A stretch of 64,000 nucleotides of DNA. Origin: Ustulina deusta (lineage: Eukaryota; Ascomycota; Sordariomycetes; Xylariales; Xylariaceae). The stretch spans positions 496,001-560,000 of the forward strand of contig JAJNNX010000025.1 in assembly GCA_023159155.1 (NCBI GenBank), written 5' to 3'. Below are positions 21,239 to 37,192 of this stretch, one piece after another. A program made the translations under genes and the position numbers. Position 1 is the first letter of the stretch. Every line of letters starts with the position of its first letter. The notes under the pieces were generated by a model that saw only the letters and a list, made by a program, of their open reading frames with translations, was not told the origin of the DNA and made no database searches.

Positions 21239-22089
21239 TATTTTTTAAAAAAAAAATTACTCTAATAACTCTTTTTATATATATATTACTATAGCTATAA
21301 AAATAATTATAAATAAATATTAAAATATAAATAGTATATAAATAACTAATATAGCATATAAATAATTATATAAACTAGTTCTAAATATTATATATATTAC
21401 TATATAACTATTTAAAATATAGTATAGCAAGCTTAGTAAGCAAAAATATTTATAAAAAAATATATTTTTGATTTAGTAAGCAAAAATATTTATAAAAAAG
21501 TATGCTTATAAATATAATATATATAAGCTTACTTCTAATATTACTAAAGCTTTCTTTTTTATTTTTTTATTTTTTTTAGTTTTAATTATAAAATTATTTT
21601 TTATTAATATATTATTAATTATTTAAAAAAAAAATTTATTTTTATTATAAATTTTAAAAAAACTTTAAGTTATTTAATAAAAAATTTGCTAATATATATA
21701 AAAAAAACTATTATAATATTTTTTTTGTTTTTTTTCTATTTAAATTATAGTAGTTAGTATTTTTAATTAGGCTAAAACTTATAAATATAATATATAACTA
21801 TTTTTTAAATTAATAATTAATAAGTTTATTATTAGTTTAAAATTATTATTATTAAATAATAATAATATTTCTATATATTTTTTGCTTTGCTTTTTATTTA
21901 TTATAAAGCTTCTGGTATATTATATTTTTACTACTACTATTATTACTATTGCTTTTTTAACGCTTTTTTGTTAAGCTCCTATTACTACTATTACTACTTT
22001 TAGAATAGCTGGTTTTTTGCTAGCCTTGCTTAGCACCTACTGTTTGGCCTTTAGCTAAGTTATTCTAGTTATATTTATATTACTACTAG

Positions 22090-22456
22090 TGCAGTAGGGC
22101 TAGTACGCACGTACAAAAGATAGGTCCTTAGTTATAGAGTAGAACGCATTCTCGGAAACCTCGGAAATTACAGAACAAAAGGTATAAAAATCGCACGTTT
22201 TTATTTAAAGCTATAAAAAACTCTTTCTTTATAGAATTACAAATAAACAAACAATTAATACAAAATACTAAATAGAAGTTAAAGATTTGTTTTTATTAAT
22301 TAATTATTGCGTTTTTATTTATATTTATATATTAGATCTTAACTTAATCCGTACAAAAATCTGCGAGTTAGAAAATGTAGTCCGATACAAAATAATCAGG
22401 TAAGTTTGGTTAGTTTTAGTATACAACACGCCGATTAAAAGCCCTGCTCTATTTTA
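22090..22456. repeat. Left LTR of retrotransposon B
   Basis: 367 bp; begins TGCAGTAGGGCTAGTACGCA. Contains GGTATAAAAATCGC (about 22,180-22,193), a plausible LTR TATA box. Differs from the right copy chiefly by transitions. Confidence 0.88.
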
Positions 22457-25400
22457 TTAGTATTTTTAATAAAGCAACAAAAATCAATATTACTTAATGC
22501 TTTTCGGAGCGCAACCTATAATTAAAAACTAATACCTCTAGCTAATATACCTAATATATAAAAACTAACTACCAATCGTACTAATTAATTATATTCTTTT
22601 TAATAAATCTTTACGCAAAGCTAGACTTTTAATATAATTTAATAATATAACATAAAAATAATAAAAAACTAATTATAATAAAAATTAAATAAACATAAAG
22701 CATTAATAAAACTATTATTTTTAAAATAACTAACTACAAAAATACCAATAGTACTACACTGCTTTTATTAGATCTATAAAAAAAATATAAAACCTAACTA
22801 TAGTTTTATTAAAAAAACTAACATATTTACTAAACTTAAATATATATAAGCTTTTAATAAAAAACTTATAAAAGTATTACGCCGATTATATATACTTATA
22901 TAGCAGTAAGAACTATAAAACATTAAACAAAAAAATATTATTAAAACTTAAAAATTATTATTTTATTTCTAAAATATTTATTATTTTGTTACTTCTATAT
23001 ACTAATAGTTCTAATTAGCAACTTAAAATAAATAACCCAAACGTTCTAAAGTAACTACAAAACTTTAGGCTTTTTTTAACAAAGTTTACTCTAAACACTC
23101 TAATTATAAATATACCTATTTCTAATACTATATTAACTAATAATTAGACTAGTAAATATTAGTTAGCTAGGCTTTTAATATTTATATAATTAGTTTTTAA
23201 AAGCGCTATAGTTCTATATATTATTAGTTTACTTATCTCTAATCTTATATCCTGCTTTTAGAACTAATTTAATAAAAAAAATATAACTAAATAGTTTTAC
23301 GGAATAAAAAAACTCTTTAAATTATATAAACTTTTATAAACTAAATAAATTAATTAATTACTATACTAAACAAAAACTATAATTAAAAAACATATAGTCC
23401 AATATATTATTAGTTTTTATATTAATTAAAATCAAACTATTACAAACTTAAAACAAAAATATAAAACAATTAATTTTAAGCAAACTTAATTATAAAAAAA
23501 ATAATTTATTAAGCTCTTCCTAAGTACTAAAACAACTCTTTAAAATTATACTTAATTTTTTTTTAAATATATAGCTTTAATTAATAAACTTAGCTAAAAA
23601 ATCCTTTTAATACCTAAAAAATCTTACTTATACAACTTAATTAAATTAATCCCTTTTAATTATTTTAAAAACATTCTTAATAAATATAAAATTACTAAAA
23701 ATAACCTATAATAAAAAGAATATACTAATACTATAAATATTTTTAAACAATAAACCAACTTAGAATTTTTTTTTTAGCTATAAATAGCAATATTAAGTTT
23801 TTTAAACAGTACTATTAGCCTAGAACTATTACTAAATATATCTCTTTACTCTATTTAGCAAGCTATATAAATATAACTATTCTAAGCTTTACTAGTCACT
23901 CAACTAACCTAGCTACTTATAACCACCCCTCCTATTATGCCCCTAACAGTCCATACATATATAAACCTAATAATTAAACAATTAATAGCCAAAATAAAAA
24001 GCCTTTCTATCCATAATACTTAAATAACTAAAATAATAACTAAAATAATACAATTATTAACTAACCAAAATTAATATTATGCCCCTCCTAGTCAGACGTC
24101 CTACTAAAAGATCAGCCAATAAAACAGGTAGTAATACAAAAATAGCTAATTTAAAACCTATACTACCTAAGTATAACAATTAAACCCCTAAAGATACAAC
24201 CAATCAAATAGCTAAAATAATTTTAAAAGCACTAGCAATAATCTATATAAATACTAGTTTTACAGAACTAAAAATCATATATAACAAAGCTATAAATTAA
24301 AAAAAAAAAAAAAAAAACTTTAAAGCTTTATATAAAAAAAATAACTTTAAAGCCTAGCATATTAGTTTATTACACGTACTTTAGCATATTTGCTTACTTA
24401 TAATCAACCTAAATAAAATATTAAAAATAAAAAATAAAAATAGATTTATATCCCTAGTTTTAATATAGATTTATTATAACCGCTCTAATAAATACTTCCT
24501 AGCAGTTCTAGTAGCCTATAAAGCTTTATATAAATTTAATTATATTTTAAAAGATCCAGATTTCGAAAACAAAACCTAATTATAAAACCTAAAACTTAGC
24601 AAAAATAAAAACACCTCAAACAACCTAGCTTAACTACCCGTCTTAATATTTAAACAACTAATTATAACTAATTAGCCCAACCTTAAAATAAAATTCCAAG
24701 CTAACTTAGTTTTTATAAAACAACAAAAGCTTAATATTCTAGCTAAAAAAGATTACCTAAAATTCCAATATAATAAATAGCAAAAATACTAAAATAAGCA
24801 AAAGTTTATAGTACTAAAAGCAATTAATTAAGTTGTTCTTTTAAATAACTTATTAGCGCTTATAGTTCTAAACCTTATTAGTATATTTAATACATAAGCT
24901 TATATAAAAGCTATAATAGCAAAAAAAAAACGCCTAAATAAAAAAGACAATACTATGCCTAAAACTTATAATATTATTCAACCCTACAAAATAACTAGCG
25001 CTACAATAAATATAAGCACTAATTAGTAAGTACCCTTATCTATCTTAGGAATAAAAAAACGCCAAATATTCTTTAATAAAATTAATAATTTGTTTAAAGC
25101 CAAAATAGGGTTAATTTAAAAAAAACTGCTAGGTTTATTCCTTAATATATTAGAATTATTTGTAATATAAGCCCTTAAAATAAAATAAATATTAAGCAAA
25201 AAAACAATTAGATTAAGTTAACTAAATAAACCTAAGTTTAAAATAAGTAATTAATAAATACTAGACATACTTATTTTAGAAGTTAATAATATATATATAA
25301 CGCTATAAAAATCTATAAAAAAGGTCTATAAAACCTTTTAAACAGGTATACTTTTATAAAACATAAAAAACTATATAAAAGCTATACCTAAAATTATAGT

Positions 25401-28400
25401 AAAAATTAAAAAATCACTAGAAAGCTTACCGATTACTGGACTTCTTAATACTAACGCTTAATTATATATTTTAATAAAAAATTATATTAAAAATAACTAA
25501 TTTTTTATAATTAATACTTAAATAACTTAAAATAAATATTTTATTAAACTAAAAATACTTTTATAATTATACAAAAGAATTATTATTTAGCTAGTATAGA
25601 TTGCTAAAAAATATATATAGGCTATTTTTATATATATAGTTTTAAATAAAAAAACAGCTACTTTTCTGCTCCTAAAAATAAACTTTTTAAAGATTACAAA
25701 CTATATTTTCTATTTTAAGAATTTAGTTCTAATAGCTATATTTACCTTTAGTAACACACATATTATTATTCCTGCAACCCTGCCTATCTAATTATACTTT
25801 TATAACAAATTAGCAATTGGAGCTATAAAAAACTAATAGCTATTTATACGCAAAAAGCCGCTATAAATAGCTATAATCAATCTTTAATTAATATTTAAAT
25901 CTTATTTTTATTATGTGCTACTAAAATAACTTTTAACTTAGCACTAAACTTAAATAATAAAATTATATAAAAATATTTCTATAACGTTAATTAACTAACT
26001 ATAAATTATATAAACTAAATACTAAAGCTAAACAATAATACTTCTTTTATAGGTGCTTTATTAAATAATAAATTTTTAATAGTTTTTAGAACTATTATTT
26101 ATAAAGCTATAAAAAAAGCAAAAAAAATAAAAATTTTAAAGGCTAAATAGATAGTATTTTTTTATTTTTTTATTTTAATATTTATAATATATAAGCCCAA
26201 ATTAAAAAAAATCTACCTAGTTAATAATATAAAATATAATAGTTCTATACCTTTAGAGTTAATTAACTAAAAAAAAAAAGCTCTAATAAAAATATATAAT
26301 TAGTATAAACTAGACAAAATATCCAAAAAGAAAAAGATTTATTTAAATATCTATTTATATTTTGCTATATAACCTAAAAGAACTCGATTAACTAAAGAAC
26401 GCTTCTAAAAAATCAAAAAAAATATAAAAACATTAAAACTTACTAATCAAAAAAAAAAACTTTTAATTAAAATATTATATAAATATAAAATAGTTCTAGC
26501 TTAAGATTTTAGTAAAATTAAAAAAATATATAATAAAATTGCACTATTATATAAAATCTAAACAATATTATACAAAGCTTAGCAAACAAAAAGAATCCCT
26601 ATCCTTATACTACTATAAAAAAAAGTACTAAATATACTCAAAACCTAACTTATAAACAATATATTAAAAAGAAAATATAGCATATATTAGAATATATAGT
26701 TTGTAATAAAAAAAAAAAATAAAAAGTTTAGACTAATTAATTCTACTACTAAACTAAACATAATTATAATCTAAAATACTTTTTTACTAAAAAGTTATAA
26801 CAAATTTACTAAAAAATTTACTATATACAAAATCTTATTAATAATTAACTTTTTTTTTAAATATAATTAAGTGCTTTTATTTCTTTTTAGTTAAATACTA
26901 ATAGCTTTTTTTATACTACTTAAAATTCTATAAATAATAATATTTTTTTAAAATATAATAAATTTAATAGTTTACTTTTTTAGAATAGTTAGCTAAATAT
27001 TATATAATATTATATCTAAAAAATATAAACTATTCTTTAATAATATAGGAATTAAAAAGCTTATTACTTGTTATAATAATTAAAAAGTTGCCTCTAACGT
27101 ATAATAATTTATTTTTAAATATATTAAAAATATTAATATAATCTTACTAAATTTTAAATTAGCAAGTATTACTACAAGTAGTATTAAAAGCAAATAATGC
27201 AAGCTAATAGTAATACTAGTTAGATACTTCTATAGAACTAATAGCTATAAATTTATAAGAACTAAAGTATTTAAAATTCTAAAATAAATAATATATAGCA
27301 ATATTATAAAAATAAAAGCTTTTTTAAAAATAAATAGTTATTATTAGATATAAATAAAAATATATATTATAATAGTACTTTTACTAACTATGCTTCTTTA
27401 GTATAATATTAAGTTTATTTAAAAAAATAATTAAAAACAAATAATAATAATACTACAATAAGCTTTAATAACTGCTTTTTACTTAATTACTTTAGATTAT
27501 AAAGCCAAAAAAATCTAGCTAAAAATTAATGCTTTAAAAAAAAAATAAAGCGCTATATTTTATTAACTAATTAAAAATAAAATATATTTGTTTAAATATA
27601 AGTTAAAAACTTAAAAAAGACTTAAATTAAATTATAACGTAACAAAAAAGAAGTACTTAAGGGTTATTAAAGCTTTTCGCTAATTATAAAACTATTTATA
27701 TAAGATTAAATTTTACTTAAAAACAAATATAAAAATATTAATTGCTTAACTAAATAATAGATTTTCTATATTACCTAGCGCAATTCTAACCTAATAGGTT
27801 GCTTTTATTAAAATGTTTAACTTTAAATTGTACTATATTTCTAAAAAAAAACATATAGCAACAGACAGACTATTATATAAACTAAAAAAACTATTAAATA
27901 AATTAAATAATTAATAAAAAAAATTATAAAAAATTTTATTAATTTTTAACTTTATATTATAATAATTAAACCAATAATTGCCCTAAACACTAATGCTTCT
28001 TTTAAACCAGAGCAAAAATAGTTAATACATTTATAAGAGCTAGCAATATATTTTACTACTAAAAACCTGCTTAATTGCTTTATAATAGTAATATAAAAAA
28101 GAATCTATAAAAATTAAGCTTTTTAATTTTTTATTTACAAAAATTATTTCTAAAAAAAAACAAAACTATTATACTAGATCTAACGTTATATTAATAACTT
28201 TAATAATTAAAAACGCTTTTTTAAAAAAAGTTATATATAACTAGAATATTAAAGCTAGAACTTTATATACTATAGAATTGTTGCCTAATACTATTAGAAA
28301 AACCTATATAAAAATATTAAAAATGTTCTAAAAAGCTATAAGCTATACTAGCAAATATAAAACAAGCAATTTAAAAAAAAACATTGCTACAATAAAACTA

Positions 28401-29429
28401 AAAATATATTTATAAGCTAAATTTTAATATTTAATTTATGTTTAATAATAATAAGTTTAAAACAATTATTAAAGCTAAATATAAAATATTAGCTTATTTT
28501 AAAACAATACTATTTTAATTAGCTAATTTTAAAAATATTGCTTAATTTATTAAGCAATATATTATTTATTAGTATAGTACTTCTATTAGGATTAAATATA
28601 ATAATAGTTCTAAAAATAAAAAAAAAGTTATAATAACTAAAATATAACTTAGATTTATAATAACTTATAGCATAATATATTATCCTTAAAACTAAAAACT
28701 TATTAAGTTAGGCTATAAAGCAGTTATTAGCAGCCTTAAAAAAATAACTTAAAAAATAAAAAAAAACTAGACCAAACAATTTAACAAAATAATCTAAGCT
28801 AATAAAACTATTACCTAATACTATAGCTATAGCGCATATAAAATAGTTTATAGCTAATTACTAGTTTTACTAATTAAAAACGTTATCCCAATATAACGGA
28901 TTATTAATTAGCAAAACACCCCTAATTATATATCCTTTCTAGCATATAAAATACAACAATTCAAAAAAAAAAAAAAAATTATAGCTAAAGTCCAACGTAT
29001 TATTACTAAAAAAAAATGCCAAGCTATAAAATAAGCTAATTAGTAATATACCCACAAGGTCTGCCTTATAGCTTTAAAAAAAAAAAACCTTGTTTTTATG
29101 TTTAATATTTTACTAAACAATAATAAATCTTAAAGCGCTAAACTCTTATATAAATAAAAAAGCCCATTTTTTATAATATTTAAAGAAAAAAATAAAAAAT
29201 ATAAAATAAAAAAGCCAAAAAAACATATAAAGGTAGGAACTTATATATTAAATAGCTTACAACTATTTATTAAAAATAAAGCTAAATACTAGGAACTAGT
29301 TAACCTTACTACCAATAAATAGACAATAAGCTTACCAAAGGACAACTGCTATAAAAAAAATACAAACATAGCTAGAATAGCCCTAATTAGGGCCATAATA
29401 TAACCAAACAAAAGCTAAACAAGGCCTAA

Positions 29430-29560
29430 AACATAGCTGGACATAGCTAGAACATAACTTAAACAAGCTTAAACATACTTAAATATAACCCAAAATATAG
29501 CTAGATATAGCTAAAATATAGCTTAAACAAACTATAATATAGCCCAAACAAGCCAAAAAT
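29430..29560. repeat. Degenerate 10-12-bp tandem repeat inside B
   Basis: Runs of ACATAGCTGG, ACATAGCTAG, ACATAACTTA, AATATAGCTAG and similar follow each other for about 130 bp. It looks like a short tandem array eroded by RIP; perhaps originally a repetitive coding or untranslated segment. Confidence 0.55.
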
Positions 29561-32500
29561 ACTAAAATATAAACAAAACAATTAAAAAAAATTAAAAAAT
29601 TATTAGTAATAAAATTTTGTTATATCGAATTAAAATCCTAATTAAAACAGGCTTAAAAACTAGATATTTAAGCTTTAATAATTTATAATTAAAAAAAAAG
29701 TCTATTAATCAACAAACAATATTTTTTTAAATTTAAAAACTAAAAAAATAAATATAACTAAAATCTATAGATCTAGTACTACGTACTACAACAATATTGT
29801 TTTAATTAGCTTAAATCTACTATAAAGCAATACTTGCTATTTGTACTTTTGCTTTTTTTTATTATTCTTATGCTACCTTTCTACCTTTAAAAACCTGCTC
29901 CAAAATAGCAACTTTACTATTGCTCTATAGGCAGATCAACCAAAAAATATATAAAATAGCATATAATAATCTTTATTTAATTAGCCTAAATTAAGAACTT
30001 TTTTAAACTATTTTATTTATTTAAATTTTTATTTTTATTTTTTTGGGTTGCTGCAGTATATAAATAAGCATACTTAGTATTATTTATATAATATTTGTAG
30101 TCCGGCTAGCTAACTAAATAAACACAATTACCGCAAGCACTAGACTACAAAAAATTTATTAACCTATATTTAAAGAACAGCTATATTCCAAAGCAATTAT
30201 TGCTTTTAGACTTTTAGAATTAATAAATATATAACTAGTAAAAAATAAAATTAAAAGTTCTAGTTAATTAAATAGTAAGTATTATTATTTATATTAGGCA
30301 ATCAAGCATTATAAAAAGATATTTGCCAAATAGGCTACTATAGCGCAGCTTAATATAAAAAGGCATAAGCTTGCTAGCAGATATTATAACTGCTTTGAAC
30401 GTAGCTTTATTATTAAACATTATAAAAAATAAAAAATAAATATTCTAGCATATATATTAACTAGTAGTATAGCTATTTAGAGCTTTAATAATAAAATAAT
30501 AAAAAATCTAGTAATTACTATTAAACATTTCTACTAATTATATATAAAAGTTAAAAAAGGAATATAAAGCTTATTTATTTGTACTAATTAAAAAAGCTAT
30601 AATACCTATTTTAACTATGCTTAAAAGCTTTTTTTTAAATAGTGTATAGCTTTGTTAGCTTACTAAAATTCCTTAGTAATACTGTATGTTTTAGGACTAT
30701 AGCTCCAAAAAAATATACGTTTAAAAAAAGCATAGCTAAAATTATTAAAGCTATACTAGATTTTAACTAAAAATATATAATATACTATAATCTAGCACTA
30801 AATAATAATAAAAACAATATAGTAGTTGTTTTAAAAATATAACTTATATACTAATTAGCTTAATTAAAATATTTATTAGCTCTAACGTGCGCTGTTTTGA
30901 TTAGCATCTAACTACTAAAGCTTTTTTTATAATCTAGCTCTTTTTTGATTAATCGTAATAAAAAATCAGGATTATATAGGCTAGCTTAGAACAAAGGATC
31001 TTTATAATTAAAAAAAAAAAACAATCGAACGTTAGGTTTGCTAGCAGTAAAGTAGTATAGCTAAAAATAATATATAAGATTTAATATATATAGTAGTAGG
31101 TTAGTTAGTATAAAAGCTTTAAATATATTCTAATTAGTAATATTTGCTTTTTTTTAGATTGTTTGAACCTCTAGATTAACCTATAAAGTAATTAGGGCTT
31201 AAAACTTTAACTATTTATTAGTGATCTAACCAAACATAGATATATTTATGTAGTACTTAGCATAGCTAATATAAAAATAATAATTGTATAGTAGATAAGG
31301 ATAACCAAAAAAAGCTAGTATGCGTTTTTTGCCTTAAAACAACTAATTATTAAACATTATAAAAAATAATAAAAAATAAAAATATATATTATAATATATT
31401 ATATATAAACTAATTACTATAAATCAAATAAGTAAAATTAGGAGTATAAAAAAGTATAAGTATAAATATAGTTTATATAAAAAAATAAATAAATAAATTA
31501 AAAAAAGATAGCTAACTTATATAAAACTAATAAATATTACTTTTTATAAAATAATATAAATGGGGGAGCTTTAATTAGCACTTTTTTTTAATAATAATTT
31601 ATATTAAAAAAAAACTAACAAAGTTCCTATAAAAAAGTAATACAGACTAATTAGACCTATACTAGCTTAGCAGACCTTATATTTAGCCCTTAACCATTTA
31701 TTTTCCGGCTAATATACCTTATATTACTAGTTTTTAGACCTTACTTATTAATATATAAACTATATACTTGTTATATTCTATTTATACTTTTAATTATTAA
31801 TATATAGAACTAATATTTTGCTTTAATATTAAAGCTATTATATAATCAGCCTATTTTAGTATTATTACTTTAAATTATTATATTTAAAATATTTTAATTA
31901 ATTTATTTAAAGTATTATTAAAAGGATCTAAAAAACATATATGCTTTTTTTAATAGTATTATTACTATTATGCTATCTAAGCTAGTATAGTATATATTGC
32001 TAAATAAACTGCTATATATAAGTTATTATAATAAAAAACTACTATTTTACTTTTGCTAAGAACATAAAAATACTTTATATAACTACAAAACTCCTCTAGG
32101 TATTATAACTTAAGCTTTTTATAATTTGCTTGGACCCGGACTAATTAATATATTTTAAAAAATATAACAGTATTAGTAGCTAAATATATTAGAAGTTAGT
32201 GCACTAATTACTGCAATAATTGGTTATTTTAAATTATAGGTAGTATTTAAAGGCACTTTTGCATAAATATTTTTTTAGGCTTAAAATAGAAGCTTTAATA
32301 AAAACTACTTTATTTTTTAATTTTTTAAAAAATAGAATAAATTTATTAGTTTTATAGTATTTAGAACAATTAAAACAACTAAAGCTAGGCATACTCCCAA
32401 TTATTAGTTTGTTATAATCTATAATATTAAATAAAGAATACTATATATTACAAATTTTATTAATAATAGTATAATAATTAATGCTTACTAAAAAGTTTCC

Positions 32501-34498
32501 GTTGCTTTTAATTATATTTAGAAATTATTATTTAATAGTTACCTGCTTAGACTTAAGTTTATAGTATTAATCCTTAGCATTTAATAAAATAATAGCTAGT
32601 ACTATAGTTATTTTTATAGAACCTATATACTTTTAGTTTTTTATAAACTAAAGCTTTAAGAAAAAATAATAAATATTATAGATAAAAAACCTTATAATTT
32701 AAACAAAAATATATAAAATAATTTATTAAAATATTATAAAAACTATATTATAATTTATATAAAAAAGCTAGTCCTAGATTTCTAGTTACAAACTTAATCG
32801 ATCTAGCTAGCCTAGCTAATTTTTTAATAAAATTAGTTAATTTTCCAACTAATTACTCTATTTACTAATTTCTAACTTATAAAACTCTATTTAAAACATT
32901 ATAAATACTTGCAAGATTTAATTACAAAAATATATAATTAGTACAACTTAAAATATAAAAATATTTCTTTATTATTGCAGTGCTTAGTAGCTAATAAAAT
33001 TAAGATTTTTATTAATACGCCTTTTTATAATAATTATTAATATATAAATAATAAATTTTTTAAAAAACAACTAATCTTTTTTTTTATTTCTAAAAACATT
33101 TAAATAATTAATAGCTTTAGTACCTGGATTATTAATATAATAATTAAACAAAAATAATATATTTAGGCTAATATTATAAATATTAGGGCATAATTTGCTA
33201 TTTAGCTCTATAGGCTAAATATAAAAATAGTTTATAAATAATTATTTGGACTACTTAATTATTTTATTGCTTAATTTGCAAAACTTAACAAAAAAGTAGT
33301 AATAATTATATTAATTCCTAAGGTCAGATAAGTAATATTTAATAAGCTTAAGCCTTTTAAAATAAATAGCAACTAATTAAATTATTTTTTTGTTATAGTT
33401 ATTAACAAACAAAAGCAAATTATTTACTTTATTAATTTAGTTCTTAAGCAAAACAAAAAATACTAACAATTTATTTACAATTATTAAATATAAGCTTTTA
33501 AAAATATTATTAATTAATAGACCTTAAAGCTGCCTTTTAATATATATTTTTTGTTTTATATATATAGCTTTCCTATATATACCCAAAATAATTAGTAGAG
33601 CTATAGTCTAGCATATATTATCTATATAGTATTACTTTTCAAATATTTAAGTATTCTTTTTAAAGATTTATAACCCAATAGCTAAAAGTTAATACTTAAC
33701 AACCTAATAATAAGTATTAAAATTATAAAAAATCGCCTAAATATTATTAAAAAAATAAAATTATATACTAGGATCGCAGTTACTAAAACAAAGCCTCTTC
33801 CCTAATTAATACTACTTAAAACAAAAAAACAATTAATAATTACTTTATTTTATAAAACTAATTAATTAATAAGTAATAATATAAACATACAAAATATATT
33901 TTATAGATCCTTTTCTTAAATTAAATCAGATTTTTCTATAATAAATATTTTTGCTTCTTAGTCTACTTATAAAAGAATAACAGTTGCTAGATTACCTAAA
34001 AAGTTAATACAAAGCTAATTAAAAAATGCTCTAGTAGTTATGCTTAAATCTAAAAAACCTAGTTAAAAACGTAAATATTCTAATATATTCAATTTTAGTA
34101 AGCAGTACTAACCCCTTTTTAATAGCAAAAAAACTTAGGCTATAATCTATAAAAAACTTGCTTACTAGTAAATTCCCCCTATGTTTTAGGAAAATAATAT
34201 ATATAGCAGTATAAAAAGTTGTCCTATACTAAACTTCCCTACTAGTTAGAAGTTCTAAAAAAAGTATAATTTATAAATATGTATGGTTGATCAAGCAAAT
34301 GCTAAAAAACCCAAAAATTAAAAAGCTGCTTAAAAAGCGCTAAGTATACAAAAAAAACAAAAAGTTAAATTATTAAAAATAAACATAAAAACTAAAAAAG
34401 CCTAGCAATAAAAATCTAAAAAAAATAAATAACTAATTAGTTATAGTTTAGGTTAATTATTATGGTCTAAAAATAAAAACCTAATAACTTAGAAAGTT

Positions 34499-34865
34499 TG
34501 TAGTAGGGCTAGTACGCGCGTACAAAAAACAGGTCTTTAATTATAGAATAAAACATATTTTTAAAGACCTTAAAAATTATAAAACAAAAGGTATAAAAAT
34601 CGCGCGTTTTTATTTAAAGCTATAAAGAACTCCTTCCTTATAAAATTATAAACAAACAGACAATTAATACAAAATACTAAATAAAAATTAAAGATTTGTT
34701 TTTATTAATTAATTATTGCGTTTTTATTTATATTTACGTATTAGATCTTGACCTAATCCGCACAAAGATCTGCGAATTAGAAGACGTAGTCCAATACAGA
34801 ATAATTAGGTAGGTTTGGTTAGTTTTAGTATGCGACACGCCGATTAGGAGCCCTGCTTTATTTCA
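34499..34865. repeat. Right LTR of retrotransposon B
   Basis: 367 bp, begins TGTAGTAGGGCTAGTACGCG and ends ...TTTATTTCA, followed by CTAG. The same TATA-like GGTATAAAAATCGCGCG lies near 34,589. Confidence 0.88.
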
Positions 34866-37192
34866 CTAGTTCTGCCTAGTTAAGTTTTTAATAGCTGGAA
34901 TACTACGTTTACTACTATTGCTTTTTATAATTATAGCTATGCTTTGCTTTTATAACAAGCTAATTTTTGCTTATAGCTAGTATTTTTAAAGATTTTTTAA
35001 AAAATATTATATTTGTAGTATATTTATAATACTTTTTAAAATTATTTAAATAATAACTATATTAAAACGTTTAGTAATAAGTTATAATATTTATAGTATA
35101 TTTTTAAACATATATATAAACTTTTATAAATAAGCTTTTTAATAATTAGTAATAAATATTAATTATAAATAGCCCTACTAATATTAAGCCTTATATTTAT
35201 TATTTTTAAAATATTTTTATAAAAAGTATTAGCAATACTACTATTTAAGCTTTATAAATTATAGTCTATACTATACTATCTTTTTATTGCTTAAAAAAAT
35301 ATTTTTTATAAGTTTTTTGCTACTTTATAATAGGATTAATGCTTTTTAAAATAGTTAAATTTTTATATTATTAGTTCTAAGGCCTTTTAAACATATAAAA
35401 ATATTTTATAATCTTTTTATTAATATATTATAAACTTATAACTTATACTTAAATAATATTTTAATATTTTATTTTATAAACTTTTTTTTAAATAATAAAT
35501 TTTTAATTTTTTTTTAAAAAACTAATATATTTTACTAAGCTTTTTAGCTATATTTAAAAAACTTATATAATTTAAGCTATTTTAAAAAAATTATTTATTT
35601 TAATATAAATAAAATTTTTATAAATTTATTAATAATTATATTATTAATAAATATATATTTTATTATAATAGTTCTATTTTTAACTTTTTAGTATAACTAG
35701 TAGTTATAAATATTAATATATTATAGTTTAATATATAATAGGGCTATTTTTTTATAATAAACTTTATAGTTTGCTAATTATTATATTATATTTATATTTG
35801 CTAATTTTATAGTACTACCTTAAGCTTATTAATAAATTAATTAATAAATATTGCTTTTTTAGCTATTTAGGCTAGAGCTAAAAACTTTGCTTTAGTTATA
35901 AATATAATAACTATATTTTATTTATTAGTTTATTAGTAGATTATTCCTTTAAAAAGCTTTATAATATAAGTTTAAGAGCTTTTTTAGTTAAGGGTATTAT
36001 TTATAAAAAATGTATTGTTAGCTACTATAAAGTTATTTTTATTTCTAAATTATAATATATAGTACTATATAAAAAATAAATATAATAAAAGCTTATTAGT
36101 AGTTTAATAATACTTAAAAAAATTATAGTTAAATTATATAAGTTTAAAAACTTTAAATATTATATTTAAGTATATTATTATTATAATATATAAGATTAAT
36201 TTTATTTTTTGTTAGTAGTGCTTAATACTAACAAATATAAAAATCCTTTTATATAAAAAAAGCTTTTAAATTTTTATTAAAGTAGTTATATAAGCTATAG
36301 TTATAATATTTTGTAGCTTAGCGATCTTTTTAATATAAAAAGCCTATAAAAGCTAAAAAAAGCCTTTTTCTCTATTTTTAATTATTTTAATACTTAAAAA
36401 CCATTATAAGTTTTTATTCCTAATAAAATTATAATATATTTTAAATGCAATAATTGCTTTATTTATAGTTTTTTAGTTTTTTTGCTTATATGCTATAACT
36501 ATATTATTAATATATATAAACAAAAATATACTTTTTAAAAAGTAGTAGCAGGGTTTATAAAATATTAACTTAAAGCTTATTTTTTATAATAACTTAGTAA
36601 GCTTTTTTTGCTATAGTAAAAAAAACTCTTAAAGCTTATATAAAACTTATAATAATTTAACTATAATATTTGGCTTTTAATAGCCTAAAAGTATATATAT
36701 ATAGATCTTTTTATTTAATTTAATATTTATAAAAATATTTATAGTATTATATTACTTAAGTTCTAGGTTAAATTTAGTAATAATAACTATTAATATTTTA
36801 AAAGATTTCTCTACTAGTATATTAGCATAAATATCTTTTTAGTTATTATTTAGCTGCTAATCTCCCTATATTACTAAATAAACTTTATATTTTTTATAGT
36901 ACTTATGTTTATTAAACTTATAAATATAAACTTATATATAATCTAAAGTAATTTTTTTTTATAAAGAACTTTTAGGTATTTTTTTTTAAGTACTTATTTT
37001 TTTATAGCTTTGTAAATAAGTAAGTTTTATTTACTTAAAATAATCTTTTAATAAATAGTTTATAAGATTTTTATACTATTTTAATAATTATAATAGATTT
37101 TGTTGGTATATTTTTTTTTAATCTAAAAAAGTTTATAATTAAACTTTTAAATAGTTAATATCTAGCTTAAAAGTTTTTTTTTTTTTATAAGT

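Larger units (their letters stand above)
22090..34865. mobile_element. LTR retrotransposon B nested in A, RIP-degraded
   Basis: Bounded by two 367-bp direct repeats (22,090-22,456 and 34,499-34,865) starting TG and ending CA (TA in the mutated left copy). CTAG lies immediately outside both ends, a 4-bp target duplication (or 5-bp ACTAG sharing the terminal A). At 12.8 kb it is long for a fungal LTR element, so another insertion inside is likely. Frames are closed by RIP throughout. Somewhat less degraded patches lie at 23,800-25,000 and 33,400-34,500. Confidence 0.82.
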
